A stretch of 64,000 nt of DNA from Allacma fusca (taxonomy: Eukaryota; Arthropoda; Collembola; Symphypleona; Sminthuridae), in contig OX359246.1 in the NCBI GenBank assembly GCA_947179485.1, positions 30,752,001 to 30,816,000 on the forward strand. The letters are read 5' to 3'. Numbering within the stretch: position 1 is the stretch's first letter; the number at the start of each line of letters is the position of its first letter. Below, piece by piece: positions 13,238 to 25,747 of the stretch. A program made the position numbers and the translations under genes. Under the pieces are notes generated by a model, which was not told the DNA's origin, ran no database searches, and saw nothing but the letters and a program-made list of their open reading frames with translations.

Positions 13238-15523
13238 TCATTTGATACTATATCCTTTCAGAGCAATTAATAACTTCATGATTCTCGTCGTCACAAATAT
13301 GACAAAATTGGGAGTTGAAGCGCGTTCCAGCGTAGTGAAAATTGCCATTTTGAATCCCTGGACATTAGAGCTTCCTTCGGGTTTCCGAAATCCCGAAGTT
13401 CCGTGTTCGGAAACGGAACGGAACAATTTCGGAACATTCTTTTTGATTCCGTCATTGAATCCGGACAAAACCGGAACATGAGCACTTGTACCGATAATAT
13501 CGGGACCGGGACGGTTCAGAGCATCGGTACGAAAAATGTCCCATATAATTTATTTCACCGGAAAGCGGAATTGTTCTGTTCCGATCCGAACCGATCCCGG
13601 TACAATTTCTGAAGTGTCGCGCCATCGTTCAACTAGAATGGAAACGCATTTCTTATCGCTCTGGCTTGTAAGCAGTTTTTTGCCAAAATAACGAAATTGG
13701 ATGAACACAGTTAGATTTAATTTACGCAAATGCTTATATGTAATGAGAGTATCGTTTTCCATGAAAATCAACAGAATAACTAATTTTGTTTAATAAACAT
13801 GGGCATGGGCGATTTTTCTTGAAATGAAAATTCTGAAATCGAAATTATTAGCAGCAATGAAGCAAGCCTGCAGGAAATTAACACTGTTAGGCCATTGAAG
13901 TCCACACGCTACAAATATTTATTGCTAAAAAATAATTAAGAATAATTTTATAATACTGCACAGTAGTTCTTTTTATGTGGCCTAATTATTATTAAATATT
14001 ATTTTATATAATTAAATAATAACATTCCCTAGCATCCAATCTATTAAAAGTATATTAAGTATATTAAGTTTTCAATAATTTGTACACGCGTTTCATGTAT
14101 ATGTTGTGAAAAATTCCGGGATATTTCGGAACGGAACGGGTTCGGAACGGAAAAACTAGCATAATACGGAACGGAACACAACCTGTAACGGAAAAAATAC
14201 TTTACTCCTTTGTTCCGAACGGTGTCAGTTCAAATGTTCCGATGTCCCGACAGCCGGAACGGAACCGGGAACAATATTATTTGTAGGTTTCGGAACGGAA
14301 CGGAATTTCGTACGGAACAAAAATGTTGAACACGTTGGAAGCTCTACTGGACATAAATGGACACCGCCTTTCGCGTTATTCCGCTTGAATCTTTAGCATG
14401 TAGATTCCGGCTAACATTTACAATTTTAAGCTTGTATCGTTTCACAACTTCGGGAACTTGAAATGCCTTGTCCAGACTAACAATATAAAAGAAAGACATT
14501 TCCAAACCAATCAAAAAATACACCATAGTCGGTAGAATTGATTCTGAAACATGAATTGCAAGTATAGAAAAAGAAATGGCAAAAACTATTATGGTTATAA
14601 ACGATATTTTCATCAAATATAACGTGTTTGCAAAAATGTAATTGATCAATTGAATTCGGAGCACTAAGCACCGACACTTTTGAATTTCTTCCTGGAGTCG
14701 ACGTGTTGGAATCCATAACTGATCCTTCCTAAATATAAAATAATTATTAAAAATATCTACATACGTTTTATCAATTTCATTACATACTTTGCTGTAATAT
14801 TTCCAAGCTCTGACAAAAAGACCTAAAAATTGAAAATTATTCAAGTTACTTCATTTGCAATCTTCGAATCCCTTCCTCTCCCTTATGCTGAATATCTCCG
14901 ATTGCTACAATTCCAAAAAATCCCATAAACGATGCACAATACAAGGATTGGGCTAGCCAGAACGTTTCCAGAACAATAAAGGCAAATAACACTAAAGGTG
15001 TTTGCCAATTTGGTCTCAACCAGGCAAACATTGAATAACTGACATGGGGGTCCAAGACCAACTTAAAAGCATGTACGAAAGGAACTGGAAGGACGTGAAA
15101 AGGGAGCCAAATGGCCACTATTTCTTGAACAGTTTTCGTGGACGGTTTATTATTCCTCCGTGAATTACTACTATCAATGGCTGAATTAACAAAGTACTCA
15201 ATGCACTCCGGAAGGCATATGAAAGTTGAATATAAATAGTACAGAATCATTGTACCCACTAGTGAGAGCAATACGTGAAATGGTACATCGAAGGCGTGTA
15301 AACGATCTGGGAAGCACACCGTCGTCAGTGGGAATAGGATGAGAGCAAGAATTACCTTCAGGGTCAAGCCCCAAAGGGACAATTTCCATAAAATAAACCT
15401 CAATTTAGACGGCTGAATACAGACTTTACCCGTCCTTTTATTTATTTGAATAGGAATTAAATTTAGGATGGATAGAACATCAAAGAGAATAAAGTTAAAG
15501 CGAACGTCACGTAAAGTTATCAT
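13238..15523 (-). pseudogene. gustatory-like receptor B, split by a hAT-like element
   Basis: Exon 1 is 15523-14850 and ends ATGAA|gtaac. Exon 2 begins at 14728 after a 121-bp intron and runs to 14347, where a 981-bp element interrupts it; the last 120 bp lie at 13357-13238. Counting the 8-bp target duplication once, exon 2 is 502 bp, exactly the length in paralogue C, and both parts stay open. Without the insertion the product would be 391 aa. With it, reading enters a stop right after SIYVQ, removing the last transmembrane segment and the STPNFVIFVTT signature. An uninterrupted form of the target site survives in remnant D at 31799-31824. B may be a recently killed gene or a presence/absence polymorphism. 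It is closest to C and E. Confidence 0.8.
13366..14346. mobile_element. hAT-like word element, GGAACGG family, inside receptor B
   Basis: Terminal inverted repeats TAGAGCTTCC/GGAAGCTCTA are flanked by a perfect 8-bp duplication, CTGGACAT (13358-13365 and 14347-14354). The terminal regions are packed with GGAACGGAAC/GTTCCGTTCC words. The middle is AT-rich and non-coding. The 8-bp duplication and TIR form indicate the hAT superfamily. It is non-autonomous. Confidence 0.88.
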
Positions 15524-16085
15524 GATTTTATTATAACCGCTTCCTGTGTTCCAAAGACACTCACTCACGAAGAAATGGTACCTGGACAATGATGGTGCAA
15601 CAACTCTTGAAATTAAAGCAAGACATGGAACAGAGAATTGAATATAGAACATGGAATGCAACTTTAAAGCACTGCTGCCCGCCAGGCTACCTAGTCAAGT
15701 CTAGTCTATTCTTTAAAGTTTAGAGCCTCAACTAGTCAAGTCTAGTCAAGTCAGCGGTATGTTTAAGCAGCAATAGTCTAGTCTAGTCCTAGTCTTGAAT
15801 CTGCAGCTGGTTCCCTAGTCAAGTCTAGTCTATTCCCCTAGTCACAGTGTATTTTTTATAAAAGTTCCTTCATTTTTATTAGCAACATATAAAAACTATT
15901 GTTTTAAAAATTGTCCAGTGAAATATAACGTCTCGTTGAGCTTAAAAATTTCAGATTTTAGGGTGTACATGTAAAAAAAAACTAGCTCATGTTTATTTTA
16001 ATCCAATAACGCACAAATGACAAACAACACATGTAGTTCACAACGTCAGTACAAAAATTGTGTTCAGCAAGATTTTCGCCCAGCA

Positions 16086-17492
16086 AACTTTCCTTCCTGG
16101 TAGAGACCCCCGAATATATGTATACCTGGTATGATTATGTTAGGTATAGGAAAACTACAATGTACTTAGGCACTTGCTGAACCGTGAGTATAGTTGGTAT
16201 TAATTTTTACCAAACTAGTGCTGACAATGAGGATTCACCTACGGTGAACCAAGTATATTTGGACCCCACCGACAACATAGTTGGTAGTAATTCAAGGAAA
16301 TAAGGTGCTAACAATGAGAAAACATATAAGTACCACCAAGTATTTTAATTCCAACAAGAAGTTGGTATTACTTGAAGAAAAACTAGTGCTGACTATGAGG
16401 AATCAGAAACCAGGCAACGATACATATCCACAAAATGTTCTTGTATCAAATGATATCAATTTCCTTTGTATGCTCACCAACAGATGTGACAACTGTTGTG
16501 GGTCGTCGTGCGATGACCCCCGCCACTCCTTTTCAGTCGAACTAACCTAACCTGAACGTTCGAAGCGACGGGCAGAGATCGGATTTTTGTGGAAAGACGA
16601 GAAGATTCTTCCCAGGGAAAAGTATTTCTGTCTCAGGAAAACATCTCATAGGGAAGGGATTCTTTTTCGCGAACAGGGATTTTTAAATTCGTTGACCTTT
16701 ATTTTGGCAGGGATTTTTAAATTTGTTTGGCGATTGTTTGGGGGATTTGAAGTCTTGTAGCAAAATTATTTTTGCCAACAGGGATTTTGAAAATCGTTGA
16801 CCTTTTTTCAGCAAAGATTTATGAAATAGTTCAGGACCTCCCTGCAGGGATATAAAATTCAGCAGGGAAATTCTGAAATGATCGTCCAATGATATTTACA
16901 AAAATCTGATCTCTGGCGATGGGTTGTTTCCAATTCCCCAAATTCGGATTCACCACCCAAGTTTTGGTTCAATTGTTACCAAGTTTGGTTCTGGTGAAAT
17001 CCAAACATACTTGGTGAAACCTGCGCGATTTCTTATTGTCAGCACCAGTTTCTCAAAAATTAATACCAAGTTGGTTTCTGATGGAGGCAAAACATACTTG
17101 GTGGAACCTGCGTGATTCCTTGTTGTCAGCACCTGTTTCAGAAAAATTACTACCACCTACGTTGCAGGTGCATTTGAAACATACTATGTACAACGTACAT
17201 GATTGTCACCACCAGTTTTTCTTCAATTAATACCAATTACATGGCTGGCACTTCTTTCATTCGTCCAAAACCCCACTCCAAACCAAAGAACCACTCTTTA
17301 TAACGTGCCCTTTAATGTTGTCATTTTGCGGTTGAGTTAATAACTGATACAATGGATTTATAACATGGTACAGCCTACAATGAATTCCACAACTTGGACC
17401 ATGTGTTTCCCTGGTGTGTCCCAGTGGAAATTCCATATAATGTAACCCATAAAAACCCATGTTAAATTCCTATATACCAGGTAGGAAAGTTT
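16086..17492. mobile_element. palindromic element with ACCAAGTTGGT words (middle of the nest)
   Basis: The ends AAACTTTCCTTCCTGGTA and TACCAGGTAGGAAAGTTT are inverted. Inside, units of about 95 bp, each with TTGGTA...TAGTGCTGACAATGAGG...ACCAAGTA, run one way at 16190-16430 and the opposite way at 16935-17230, making a large imperfect palindrome. I could not fix the target duplication, so the superfamily is left open. Confidence 0.55.
16573..16915. mobile_element. hAT-like word element, CAGGGATTTTT family (innermost)
   Basis: The inverted ends CAGAGATCGGATTTTTGT and ACAAAAATCTGATCTCTG are flanked by GCGACGGG and GCGATGGG, an 8-bp duplication with one change. The body repeats CAGGGATTTTTAAATT. 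A 185-bp relative sits at 27018-27202. Confidence 0.8.
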
Positions 17493-17957
17493 AAAACTAA
17501 CAATAGTCAGTCAATAAAGTAGTTAGTTTTTGCAACTTTGTTAAAGAATAAATTGTAACTAAAAACTAGATTTTTCCTAAACACATGTCTCAGGGAACAA
17601 TATGTTTTGATCCTTCAAAACGATATCTTATACTAAGCACACTAAACGTCCCTGACGATGAGCGTTTCGTGTACACTGGAATTCCATGCTGGCTTTCTAG
17701 TTTTGATTTTCAGTAATTGAGGGAATCTCAAGTTATTGTGACTTGACTAGCTTTTCCATGAAGTCATGCAAGTCAAGTCTAGTCAAGTCCTGTGTTTTTG
17801 GAAGTTGCCCTAGTCTATTCTAGTCAAGTCTCAAAATATTAACACCAGGCGTAGTCTAGTCAAGTCTATTCTTTTACTTGTATTTTGGCTTCTAGTCTAG
17901 TCAAGTCTAGACTTTCCTAGTCAAGTCTGACTAGACTAGGGCAGCAGTGCTTTAAAG

Positions 17958-19023
17958 TTATAACTATACATTTCTTTTTCTACTTTGGCTCTGCTTCCTT
18001 GTGCTGTAATGGGTTATGTACATTTGTGCACACTGTCTGGTTGCATACAATATTATATATGTCATTAACTAAAAAGTTACCATGTAACCACTCCTACATT
18101 ATTCGACTCGTCCGACATTGCCGGTATTGAATTGAGTCATGGCAGAGAAATGTCTGACCACGCGTCTTTGGTAATGTAAGCTTTAGATTACAAAAGTACA
18201 GATATTGATTACTACATCCTTCTGTAATTGTTAGATGCCCGGCAATGGCCGGCGTCAGCACTTGTTTGAGAAAGTGAATACACAACGGATTCCTATGTTA
18301 AGAGGTAAAGGGGATTTCACCCGAAAGTGTGAAATCCTTCATAAATTGTTATTATGAATATACAGTTTATCCTTTGCGAAATAGTCAACAATGTATGTGC
18401 AATCTACATTCGGGTATAATTATAAACATGACCGTTGGTCAACATGGTTTTATAGTATCTTCATATAAATATGAGTGCTTTATGTGAAATAAACTTCAGT
18501 CTTGTAACTGATATTGTGAGTACAACTCTGTTTCAGTCTACTAAATTATTCAACAGCCGGAGCTACTAGTGTCGATTGAACTGTAACTATTTACTTACAA
18601 TTAGCTTTCTAGAAACTGGTTAACTTATTAGATCTCGTAGGTACGTGATATTCCTTTGGACATGTGGATATTTTATCGTTCCGTTCTCTGCATGCTCCCC
18701 AAAAATCACTGTATTTATGTAACAAGTATGTAATAATTTTTGCGTCCACAGACGTTGCGTTTTTTGAACTCCACAGATGCGAAGAATAAGGAAAGAATTC
18801 AGATTTTTTGCTCCAGCACTTTTGCGGATAGGGTTATTTATACGCTGGAGGACACCGGTCATTCTGCGTAATGCGCTTGCCTCGGCTATACTGATAGTAG
18901 TGTTTTACCGTTAAATGAAAGTGATTATACAGACATACATGCATGTGTTTGGGATCACGTACAACAAATAAGGTTTTCGGGATGTCCTTACGGTATCGGG
19001 CGTTGGAGTTGCTTCGTTAAGCA
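17958..19023. other. intergenic sequence
   Basis: No gene or element end that I can support. Two short GC-richer patches (about 18100-18130 and 18235-18260) contain inverted GCCGG motifs. Confidence 0.4.
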
Positions 19024-19031
19024 ACTCAAAT

Positions 19032-20704
19032 CAGAGATGTTCACATGATTTTCCCTTCCTCCAATCCTTCGAATGCAAAAAAATAGATTCATTTCCTTCC
19101 TTCAGACCTCTTCAGATTGAAAGCTTGGAAACAAAATTCCTTCCTTCACCCTTCCTTCGAAGTTGTTTTATTGTGATCCTTCCTTAAGCCTTGTAAGAAA
19201 TGTGTATTTCTCACATACATGTCACATCTAAATCAGCTCTACTTTATAATTGTGTAGCTTGAAGCTGAACGCTATATTGCAACACTGGAAACGCGGTGGC
19301 ATCCAGAGTCAGAATATATAAAGTCATTCCCATGCTTTAACGCCTCAGTGTCTCGGGAGCGTCTGAAGAGTAACCTTGTAGCTGGACTAGTAGATTTGTA
19401 ATAAATTTCTATTATTTGTTGTATTCCATTTAACCCCGACTTCGGACCTCACCTTGGCTTATTGTTGGCTATTATTGGGTTTCCATCCTTCACTCATTTT
19501 TATTATATTTTTACCCATGTATTTTGGCAATTGTTTTGAAGGTTATTTTTTTAGGAAATCCTTAATGTAATGGCTGGTTGCTCATTTTAATTATATTTGA
19601 TTTTACATATTAGTAGTAGCACGGTCTGAGCACCCACACCCTTTACAACCTTCAGTAACATTGTTCCCTCACCGAATTCCGTCTTCCGTAATATTTTAAT
19701 TTCATATATGAGACAACAAAGTCAAGATCCGAAAATTACAGTACCCGCCAGAATATAGCTCCTTATCGAGTTCGAGTATACCGGCGAGTATCGAGTACGA
19801 ATTCGAGTCGAGTACGGTCAAATTTTTGTGAATACTCGATACTTGAAATGGTTTTCGAGTACGGGTAACGATTTTTCACATACTTACGAGTACGAGTATC
19901 AAACGAGTACGAGTCCAATAAAAATACTCATAAGGGTTATCGAGTTCGAGTTCGAGTATCACATGCTCAATATACGAGTACGCGTACACGTGCACACAAG
20001 TGTTGCAAACTTTTGAATTTCCAGTAAAGAGACGAAGGCGCGCATGAAATTATCACAAAAAATCGTTGTATCCACCAGACACGAGACACGGCTCTCTCAG
20101 GTTTCTAAAATCTAAAAAAAATCACTGTTCAATTGTGGTCTTGTTATTATTAAATACTCGAGTATGAAGACTCGAGTCACGGCACGAGTACTAGTACGGG
20201 ATTTCGGTATTTACAGTTCCGTACTCGCGAGTATGAAACAAGTTCGGGTTCTGAACTGGAACTCGGTCGCTTATTTCAAGTATTTTCCTGAGTACTCGTA
20301 TATGTGGCGAGTACGAGTACCTTGGATTGGAGTCCATACTCGATGCTTCGATTTCGAGTACGAGTTCGAGTACGGTTCCGCAAGGTAATCACTCAATAAG
20401 GAGCTATACGCCAGAAACCTTTCCATCGTATTATATGTATCCTGGTACGTTACATGTGAATGAAAGCGCGTATTGACAGCGTTAGAGTTAGTTGTCATGA
20501 AAGGTACATTCGGCGCGCGAAGGGTGATTGGGAAGTACCCTTCCGTCAACTTCAATTTTTTCATTAATGCGCTGAAGCCTTACTTGTTCCTTCGTAATTT
20601 GTTTCACCCTTCCTTCCCTTCCCTTCATTTCTTTCGAAAGAAGCGCATCCTTCCCTGAAGGAAGGCTTCTTTGAAGGGTACACGTCGACAGGTGAACATC
20701 TCTG
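19032..20704. mobile_element. hAT-like word element, CTTCCTTC family (outer)
   Basis: Inverted ends CAGAGATGTTCAC and GTGAACATCTCTG are flanked by a perfect 8-bp duplication ACTCAAAT (19024-19031 and 20705-20712). The left (19045-19195) and right (20530-20690) parts are dense in CTTCCTTC/GAAGGAAG words. A second element (19754-20408) is nested inside it. Confidence 0.88.
19754..20408. mobile_element. hAT-like word element, CGAGTACGAGT family (inner)
   Basis: Inverted ends TATAGCTCCTTAT and ATAAGGAGCTATA are flanked by a perfect 8-bp duplication CGCCAGAA (19746-19753 and 20409-20416). The body is largely CGAGTACGAGTTCGAGTA-type words in both orientations. It is inserted in the CTTCCTTC element, so it is the younger of the two. 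Confidence 0.88.
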
Positions 20705-20883
20705 ACTCAAATATATTATAAAAGCTTAATAAACGTTTGTAAGGGTCAGTCAAAAATATCGACCTGAATATAGATTATTATTAGAACGTTTTGGTGTGGG
20801 TCCATTCCCTTAGATTGGTTACATGAATATCTACTCAATTATTTCACTTAAGTTTCGAACATGAACCGGACACAGGTTTCCTA

Positions 20884-23697
20884 TTAACGAAAACGTTTAA
20901 AAAAGATTAAATTTATTTAATGAAAATTCCTTTGCTTTACAACATACAGTAGTTTGGCAAACGTACCACTTATAGGATTGGACGCAGTACCCGGGTATTT
21001 GGGTCAAGATGCTGGTAAAAATGGGGAGTACTATTTAGGTGCGCACAAGTATATATATATTTTCAAATTTGGGTAATAACAATTATGCAGCGTATAGAGC
21101 GTGATAATACTTGTTTGGGCTGATTTCATCCCATGAAAGTATGTGCTGTTCAAATACCTCTAGCTTAACTCGAAGTACTCAAAATATTAGTATAATATTG
21201 ATGATGTCACACCGCCGTGTTTCATTTTTGATCCCGATCCATTCTACCATGAACAGGTACATTTGTGGAAATTTAGAATTATCAGAAAAGCATCCAAGTG
21301 CAAAAAGCCAATAATTTTATACTCTTTATTTTGCAAATGTTAGATATAGTAGCTTTTGGAACTAGATGCCGAATCTGAAGGAATTATGATATCGAAACGG
21401 GGTTTTTTGGAAGTACTAGATTACAAAAGTTACCAGAATTTGTAGCACATTTACAGACACTCGGTTTACATTCCATATATCCAAAATACTAATTAAAAAA
21501 ACCCTTAAAGCAGGATAATTGCCGGTAAGATATTATTTGGACAACTTTTACATAATTGCTTAAGATCAATCTCCATTTACCCGACGAGAGTAAATACAAA
21601 AGGTTAGTTTTCTTTAATGTATTAAAAAGGTCCCATTTGATATCTCGTATCAAAATTCCTACAAATTGAGAACCAACAAATTCAGTTCCAACTGAACTGA
21701 TAACTATTTGATACTATATCCTTTCAGAGCAATTAATAACCTCATGATTTTCGTCGTCACAAATATAACAAAATTGGGTGTTGAAGCTCGTTCCAACGTA
21801 GTGAACATTGCCATTTTGAATCCCTGGACATACAGAGACGACGCGGAGCGTGTTAAACCGGAAGAATCGTTAACGTGAAGAACTCTGCTAACATGTACTA
21901 TTTTAAACTTGTACCGTCGGACTAGTTCGGGAACTGAGAATGCTGTCTCCATAATAACCACATAAAATAACACCAGCTCGATACCAATCACCAAATACAC
22001 AATAGGTGGCAGAATGGATTCTGAAGCATGTATTGCGCGTATAGAAAATGAAATGGAGATAATTGTCACAGTAATGAAAACTAATTTCACCAAATATAAC
22101 GTGTTTGCAAAAATGTAATTGAACAATTGAATTCTGAGCACTAAGCAACGACAGTTTTGAGTTTCTTCCTGCAATCGACGTGCTGGAATCCATAACTGAT
22201 CCTTCCTGAAATTAATATTGAAATAATTTCATTACATGCTTCGCTGTAATATTCTCTCTAATAATCTGTAATATATACCAAGCTCTGACAAAATGACCTA
22301 AAATTCACAAATCATTCAAGTTACTTCATTTGCAATCTTTGAATCCCTTCCTCTCCTTTATGCTGAATATCTCCGATTGTCGCAATACCAAAAAATCCCA
22401 TTAACGACGCACAATTCATTGCTTGGGCTAGCCAGAACGTTTCCAGAACAATAAAGGCAAATAACACTAAAGGTGTTTGCCAATTTGGCATCAACCAGGC
22501 AAACATTGAATAACTGGCATGAGGATCCAAGGCCAACTTAAAAGCATGAACGAAAGGAACTGACACGATGTGAAAAGGGAGCCAAATGGCCACAATTTCT
22601 GGAACTGTTTTTGCCGAAGGCTTATTATCTCTCCGTGATTTTCTACTATCAATGGCTGAATTAACAAATTGCTCAATGCATCCAGGGAGGGTTATAAAAG
22701 TTGAGAATAAAAAGTAAAGACTCATTGTGCCTACTACTGAGATCAATACGTGAAATGGAAGATCGAAGTCGTGTAAACGATCTCGGAAATATAATACCGT
22801 CAATGGGAATAACACTACACCAAGCAATATCCTTAAGGTCAAGCCCCAGAGGGACAGTTTCCATAAGACAAACCGCAATTTGGACGGCTGAATTCTGATT
22901 TTACCAGTCCTTCTATTTATTTGAATAGGAACTAAATTCATGAGAGATAGGAAATCAAACAGAACGAAGTTAAAGCGTGCGTCTTGTACAGTTATCATTG
23001 TTTGATTGTAAATGTTTGATATGTTCCGCAGAAACGGATTCACGAAGAAATATGAGCAGGACAAGGAAGATATTAGAATTCTTGAACTACTACAGAAGTT
23101 TCCGAGAAAGTGGAATGTAACTTTAAAGTTTAAACTCTTTTTCCGAAGTGGTATGTGTGTGGATACATGTGTGCATATTCAGACTGGTTTAATAAAATAG
23201 TATATCCTTAGATAGACATCGTAGGCTAAAACGCTAGAATGTTCCTGCTCCTACGGATTATTCGGATCTTGATTTGAAAATTGCAGAGAAGTTGAGCTTC
23301 AGTGACAGGGTCTGAATTATGCTCCTTAAGTACAATTGCCTTTTCAAAAGGCAGGTTTATATTTTCATTTAAAATTTCACTCAACTTACCTATTTTATGG
23401 CCCTAACAAACATATTAGATTAAGATTGATTTTTAAGCTCCTTCGGGTATAGCGAAATTCGGGTAACTAGTTACAATTTGAGTATGGTTTTCGAGGTTTA
23501 GAAACATGAAATGGGTAATCGAAACTGACGATTTTCGCATGTGGGTTTTTGATATCGGTTCTTGTTTGAAAGTCTTCAAAATGTTTTATTTCAACGGTTT
23601 TCAAATGAAATATAAAATATCTTTGTAAGAATACGGAGTGTTTACTTTGACGGCGCTCCCGCCGGGAATTATAAATAAGGCACGAAATTGATGACAT
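20884..23697. repeat. segmental duplication, copy 1 (receptor C and flanks)
   Basis: This segment is paralogous to 32277-35590 in the same order and orientation: a shared upstream block (20884-21200 versus 32277-32580), the receptor gene, then about 650 bp beyond the start codon. Copy 1 has about 430 bp more between the first block and the gene. Copy 2 carries the additional element at 33745-34662. Confidence 0.8.
21704..22998 (-). CDS. seven-transmembrane gustatory-like receptor C
   Basis: Exon 1 is 22998-22325 (674 bp) and exon 2 is 22205-21704 (502 bp); the join is phase 2 (ATGAA|gtaac ... ttcag|gaag) and gives 391 aa with no interruption. N-terminus MITVQDARF, then LMNLVPIQINRRTGKIR. Exon 1 carries the conserved SAIDSRKSRRDNK loop and the LMPNWQTPLVLFAF segment. 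Exon 2 opens KDQLWIPARRLQ and ends STPNFVIFVTTKIMRLLIALK. Hydrophobic segments fit seven passes. This is the intact relative of B and E and serves as the reference for their expected exon lengths. Role as a chemoreceptor is inferred from family likeness. Confidence 0.82.
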
Positions 23698-23702
23698 TTT
23701 CG

Positions 23703-23742
23703 CAGTGCTGCCCGTTCACTTTCTAGTCTAGTCAATTCTAGT
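23703..23742. repeat. left end of a CTAGTCAAGTC-family element (incomplete)
   Basis: CAGTGCTGCCCG followed by TCTAGTCTAGTC words matches the terminus at 15670. The right part (about 25756-25815, TCTATTCCTATTCTATTC) continues after the nested element at 23751-25747. I could not find a clean opposite end or target duplication. Confidence 0.5.
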
Positions 23743-23750
23743 CCACCACG

Positions 23751-25747
23751 CAAAGGTGCGCCCCTATCACAGATCTAGGATAGAATATAGGCCCAGATCT
23801 GGGGTGCAAAATAAAAAATATAGGCACGGATATAGGCTAGGGCTCAAAATAAATATAGGCTAGGATGAAAATCTAGGTAGGGTTTCCAACTTGCTGCTCT
23901 GTGTTAGGGAATATAGGCTAGGCTTCCTGAAACTACCCACGCCTAGAATGCATACAGGTAAGCCGGTGTGTAAATACTATATGTTCCCCTCGTAATAGTT
24001 ATGTATCATGTGTACTTTGTTACCACACGGGTAGTACATATACACATTGGAAAGTATTGAACAAATTTTTGAGTGTATATTATATAAGTGTAGTTATATA
24101 TATAGTAGTTCTATATATTATATTAGTACAGTAATATCTCGTTATAACGGACGCCTTTATAACGGAAATTTATTATACCGGACACATTTGCACATCCCCG
24201 CCATAAGTTGCTATGTTAACAATGTAAAATATGTGCTTATAGCGGACATGTTTATAGCGGAATATTTCCTATACCGGACCCTTAGATATGTATCTGTTGA
24301 GAAGTGAAATGGCATAGTTTTGCTACTGTGTAGCAGTAGTAATTGTTACTGCTATTAGTTTTAATCGAAGAAAGTGAAATTATTTTATTTAGCTATTTTT
24401 GTCATTTCTAAGTTATTTGACAATAGCAAAAGTATTGAATATTACTTTCATAGTAATAATTGTAAGGCAAGTATTATGAAATGTAGCATAGCAAGTATGT
24501 AGTGTGTAGTAGTATGTAGTATGTGTATTAGTACATTGATCTGGTTAAGATGCAATGATGACTAGCGCTTGTAACAGAATGCATTAAGACACGGAACTGT
24601 TAACATCTCAATAAATACTCTTGTTAATCTTTAGAATAGTAATTCTTGTATTCGGGCAAGTCAATTACTTAATTACACTTGCAATCTGCAACTTTCATAG
24701 TAAATCAAACTACATCGGGATTTTACTGTTTATCAGTCACACACACCTCATCGGCGCTATAAACAGCGGACATGTTTATAGCGGCATTTTTCCTATACCG
24801 GACCCTTAGATATGTACCCTTGGGGATAACTTGGTGTATATAGCGGACTTCGGTTTCCGCGCTGAACCCAACATTTGTAACACCGGTTCACTCAATAGTC
24901 GTGTGGGTGGTCGTGGTTAGAAATTTATTTTGTAATCACAGTTTATTCATTTACTGATTTATATCTATGTAAAGTTACCTTAAAAATCTTAAATATTAGA
25001 CATGGCAAGTGCTAAGAAGCAAAAAACTTTGAATTTAGGTAAAAAAATGTCTAATAGTTTTTGAAATTCAAAATGGGAAGTCACAATCTGTAATTTGTAC
25101 ATAGAAATAATTGTCAAGTTCAACTGTTAGTGACATTTGGAAAAATCGATAAAAGATTTATCCACACTTGTGCAACCATTAATAACTAAATACTTCCAGG
25201 TTCTGTAGTATGTGTTAATTAGTTTAAATTTGGACTGAGTGTAAATTAGTGTTTAATATTTTAGTATTTGGGTATGTGCCGTTTGATCAATAATTTTAGC
25301 ATCAATTTCTAAAATATAGTGTGACTGGTCACTTAATTCGTTTTCGGAAAATTTGTATACCTTTTAATACATAATTCAAGATCCCATTACATTATAACGG
25401 AATTTGTCCGTTATATGCTATAACGGAAAATTATTATAACGGACAAAAATACTAGTCACCCTGCGATTCTGTTATAAAGAGATTTCACTGTATAAATATA
25501 AATATTATTGTTTCTGCTTTTCATTACTTGGAGCTGATTTCATAATTTCTAGGCTAGGGTAATTTTTAGGCAGGCGGGCCCTTACGCTAATATCCTATAT
25601 AGGATTATAGGCAGGCACTTGTCGCCACCAGCCTGTAGGGATAGGGGCATAAATCTTAAATTGAAATTCTGGGCCTAAAGGGGGTCTCAGAAGATTTTAA
25701 TATTATAGGCAGGATATAGGCTAGGGTAACCAAAAGGCCCACCTTTG
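23751..25747. mobile_element. hAT-like word element, ATAGGCTAGG family
   Basis: Inverted ends CAAAGGTGCGCCCC and GGCCCACCTTTG are flanked by CCACCACG and CTACCACG, an 8-bp duplication with one change. Both end regions repeat ATAGGCTAGGG. A pogo-like element (24129-25490) is inserted in its centre. Confidence 0.78.
24129..25490 (+). mobile_element. Tc1/mariner, pogo/Tigger-like element
   Basis: TA target duplications (24127-24128 and 25491-25492) flank inverted ends: CAGTAATATCTCGTTATAAC on the left, reverse of TTATAAAGAGATTTCACTG on the right. Internal copies of TATAGCGGACATG occur. At 25002 an ATG begins MASAKKQKTLNLGKKM, followed after a stop and a gap by SDIWKN-like sequence; this matches the N-terminal CENP-B/psq DNA-binding region of Tigger transposases. 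The catalytic part is missing, so this is an internally deleted, non-autonomous derivative. Confidence 0.82.

Larger units (their letters stand above)
15670..17949. mobile_element. hAT-like word element, CTAGTCAAGTC family (outer of a nest)
   Basis: Terminal repeats CACTGCTGCCC and GGGCAGCAGTG are flanked by a perfect 8-bp duplication CTTTAAAG (15662-15669 and 17950-17957). The ends hold many AGTCTAGTCAAGTC words. Its middle is occupied by a palindromic element (about 16086-17492), which itself contains a third element at 16573-16915. A partial relative begins at about 23703. Confidence 0.88.

Noticed and set aside
19195-19740. Possible solo LTR (TG start, AATAAA-type signal, TTTCTATTATTTGTT).
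   Set aside because: No convincing terminal dinucleotide pair or target duplication could be fixed, and no primer-binding site or coding part is present. Not called.
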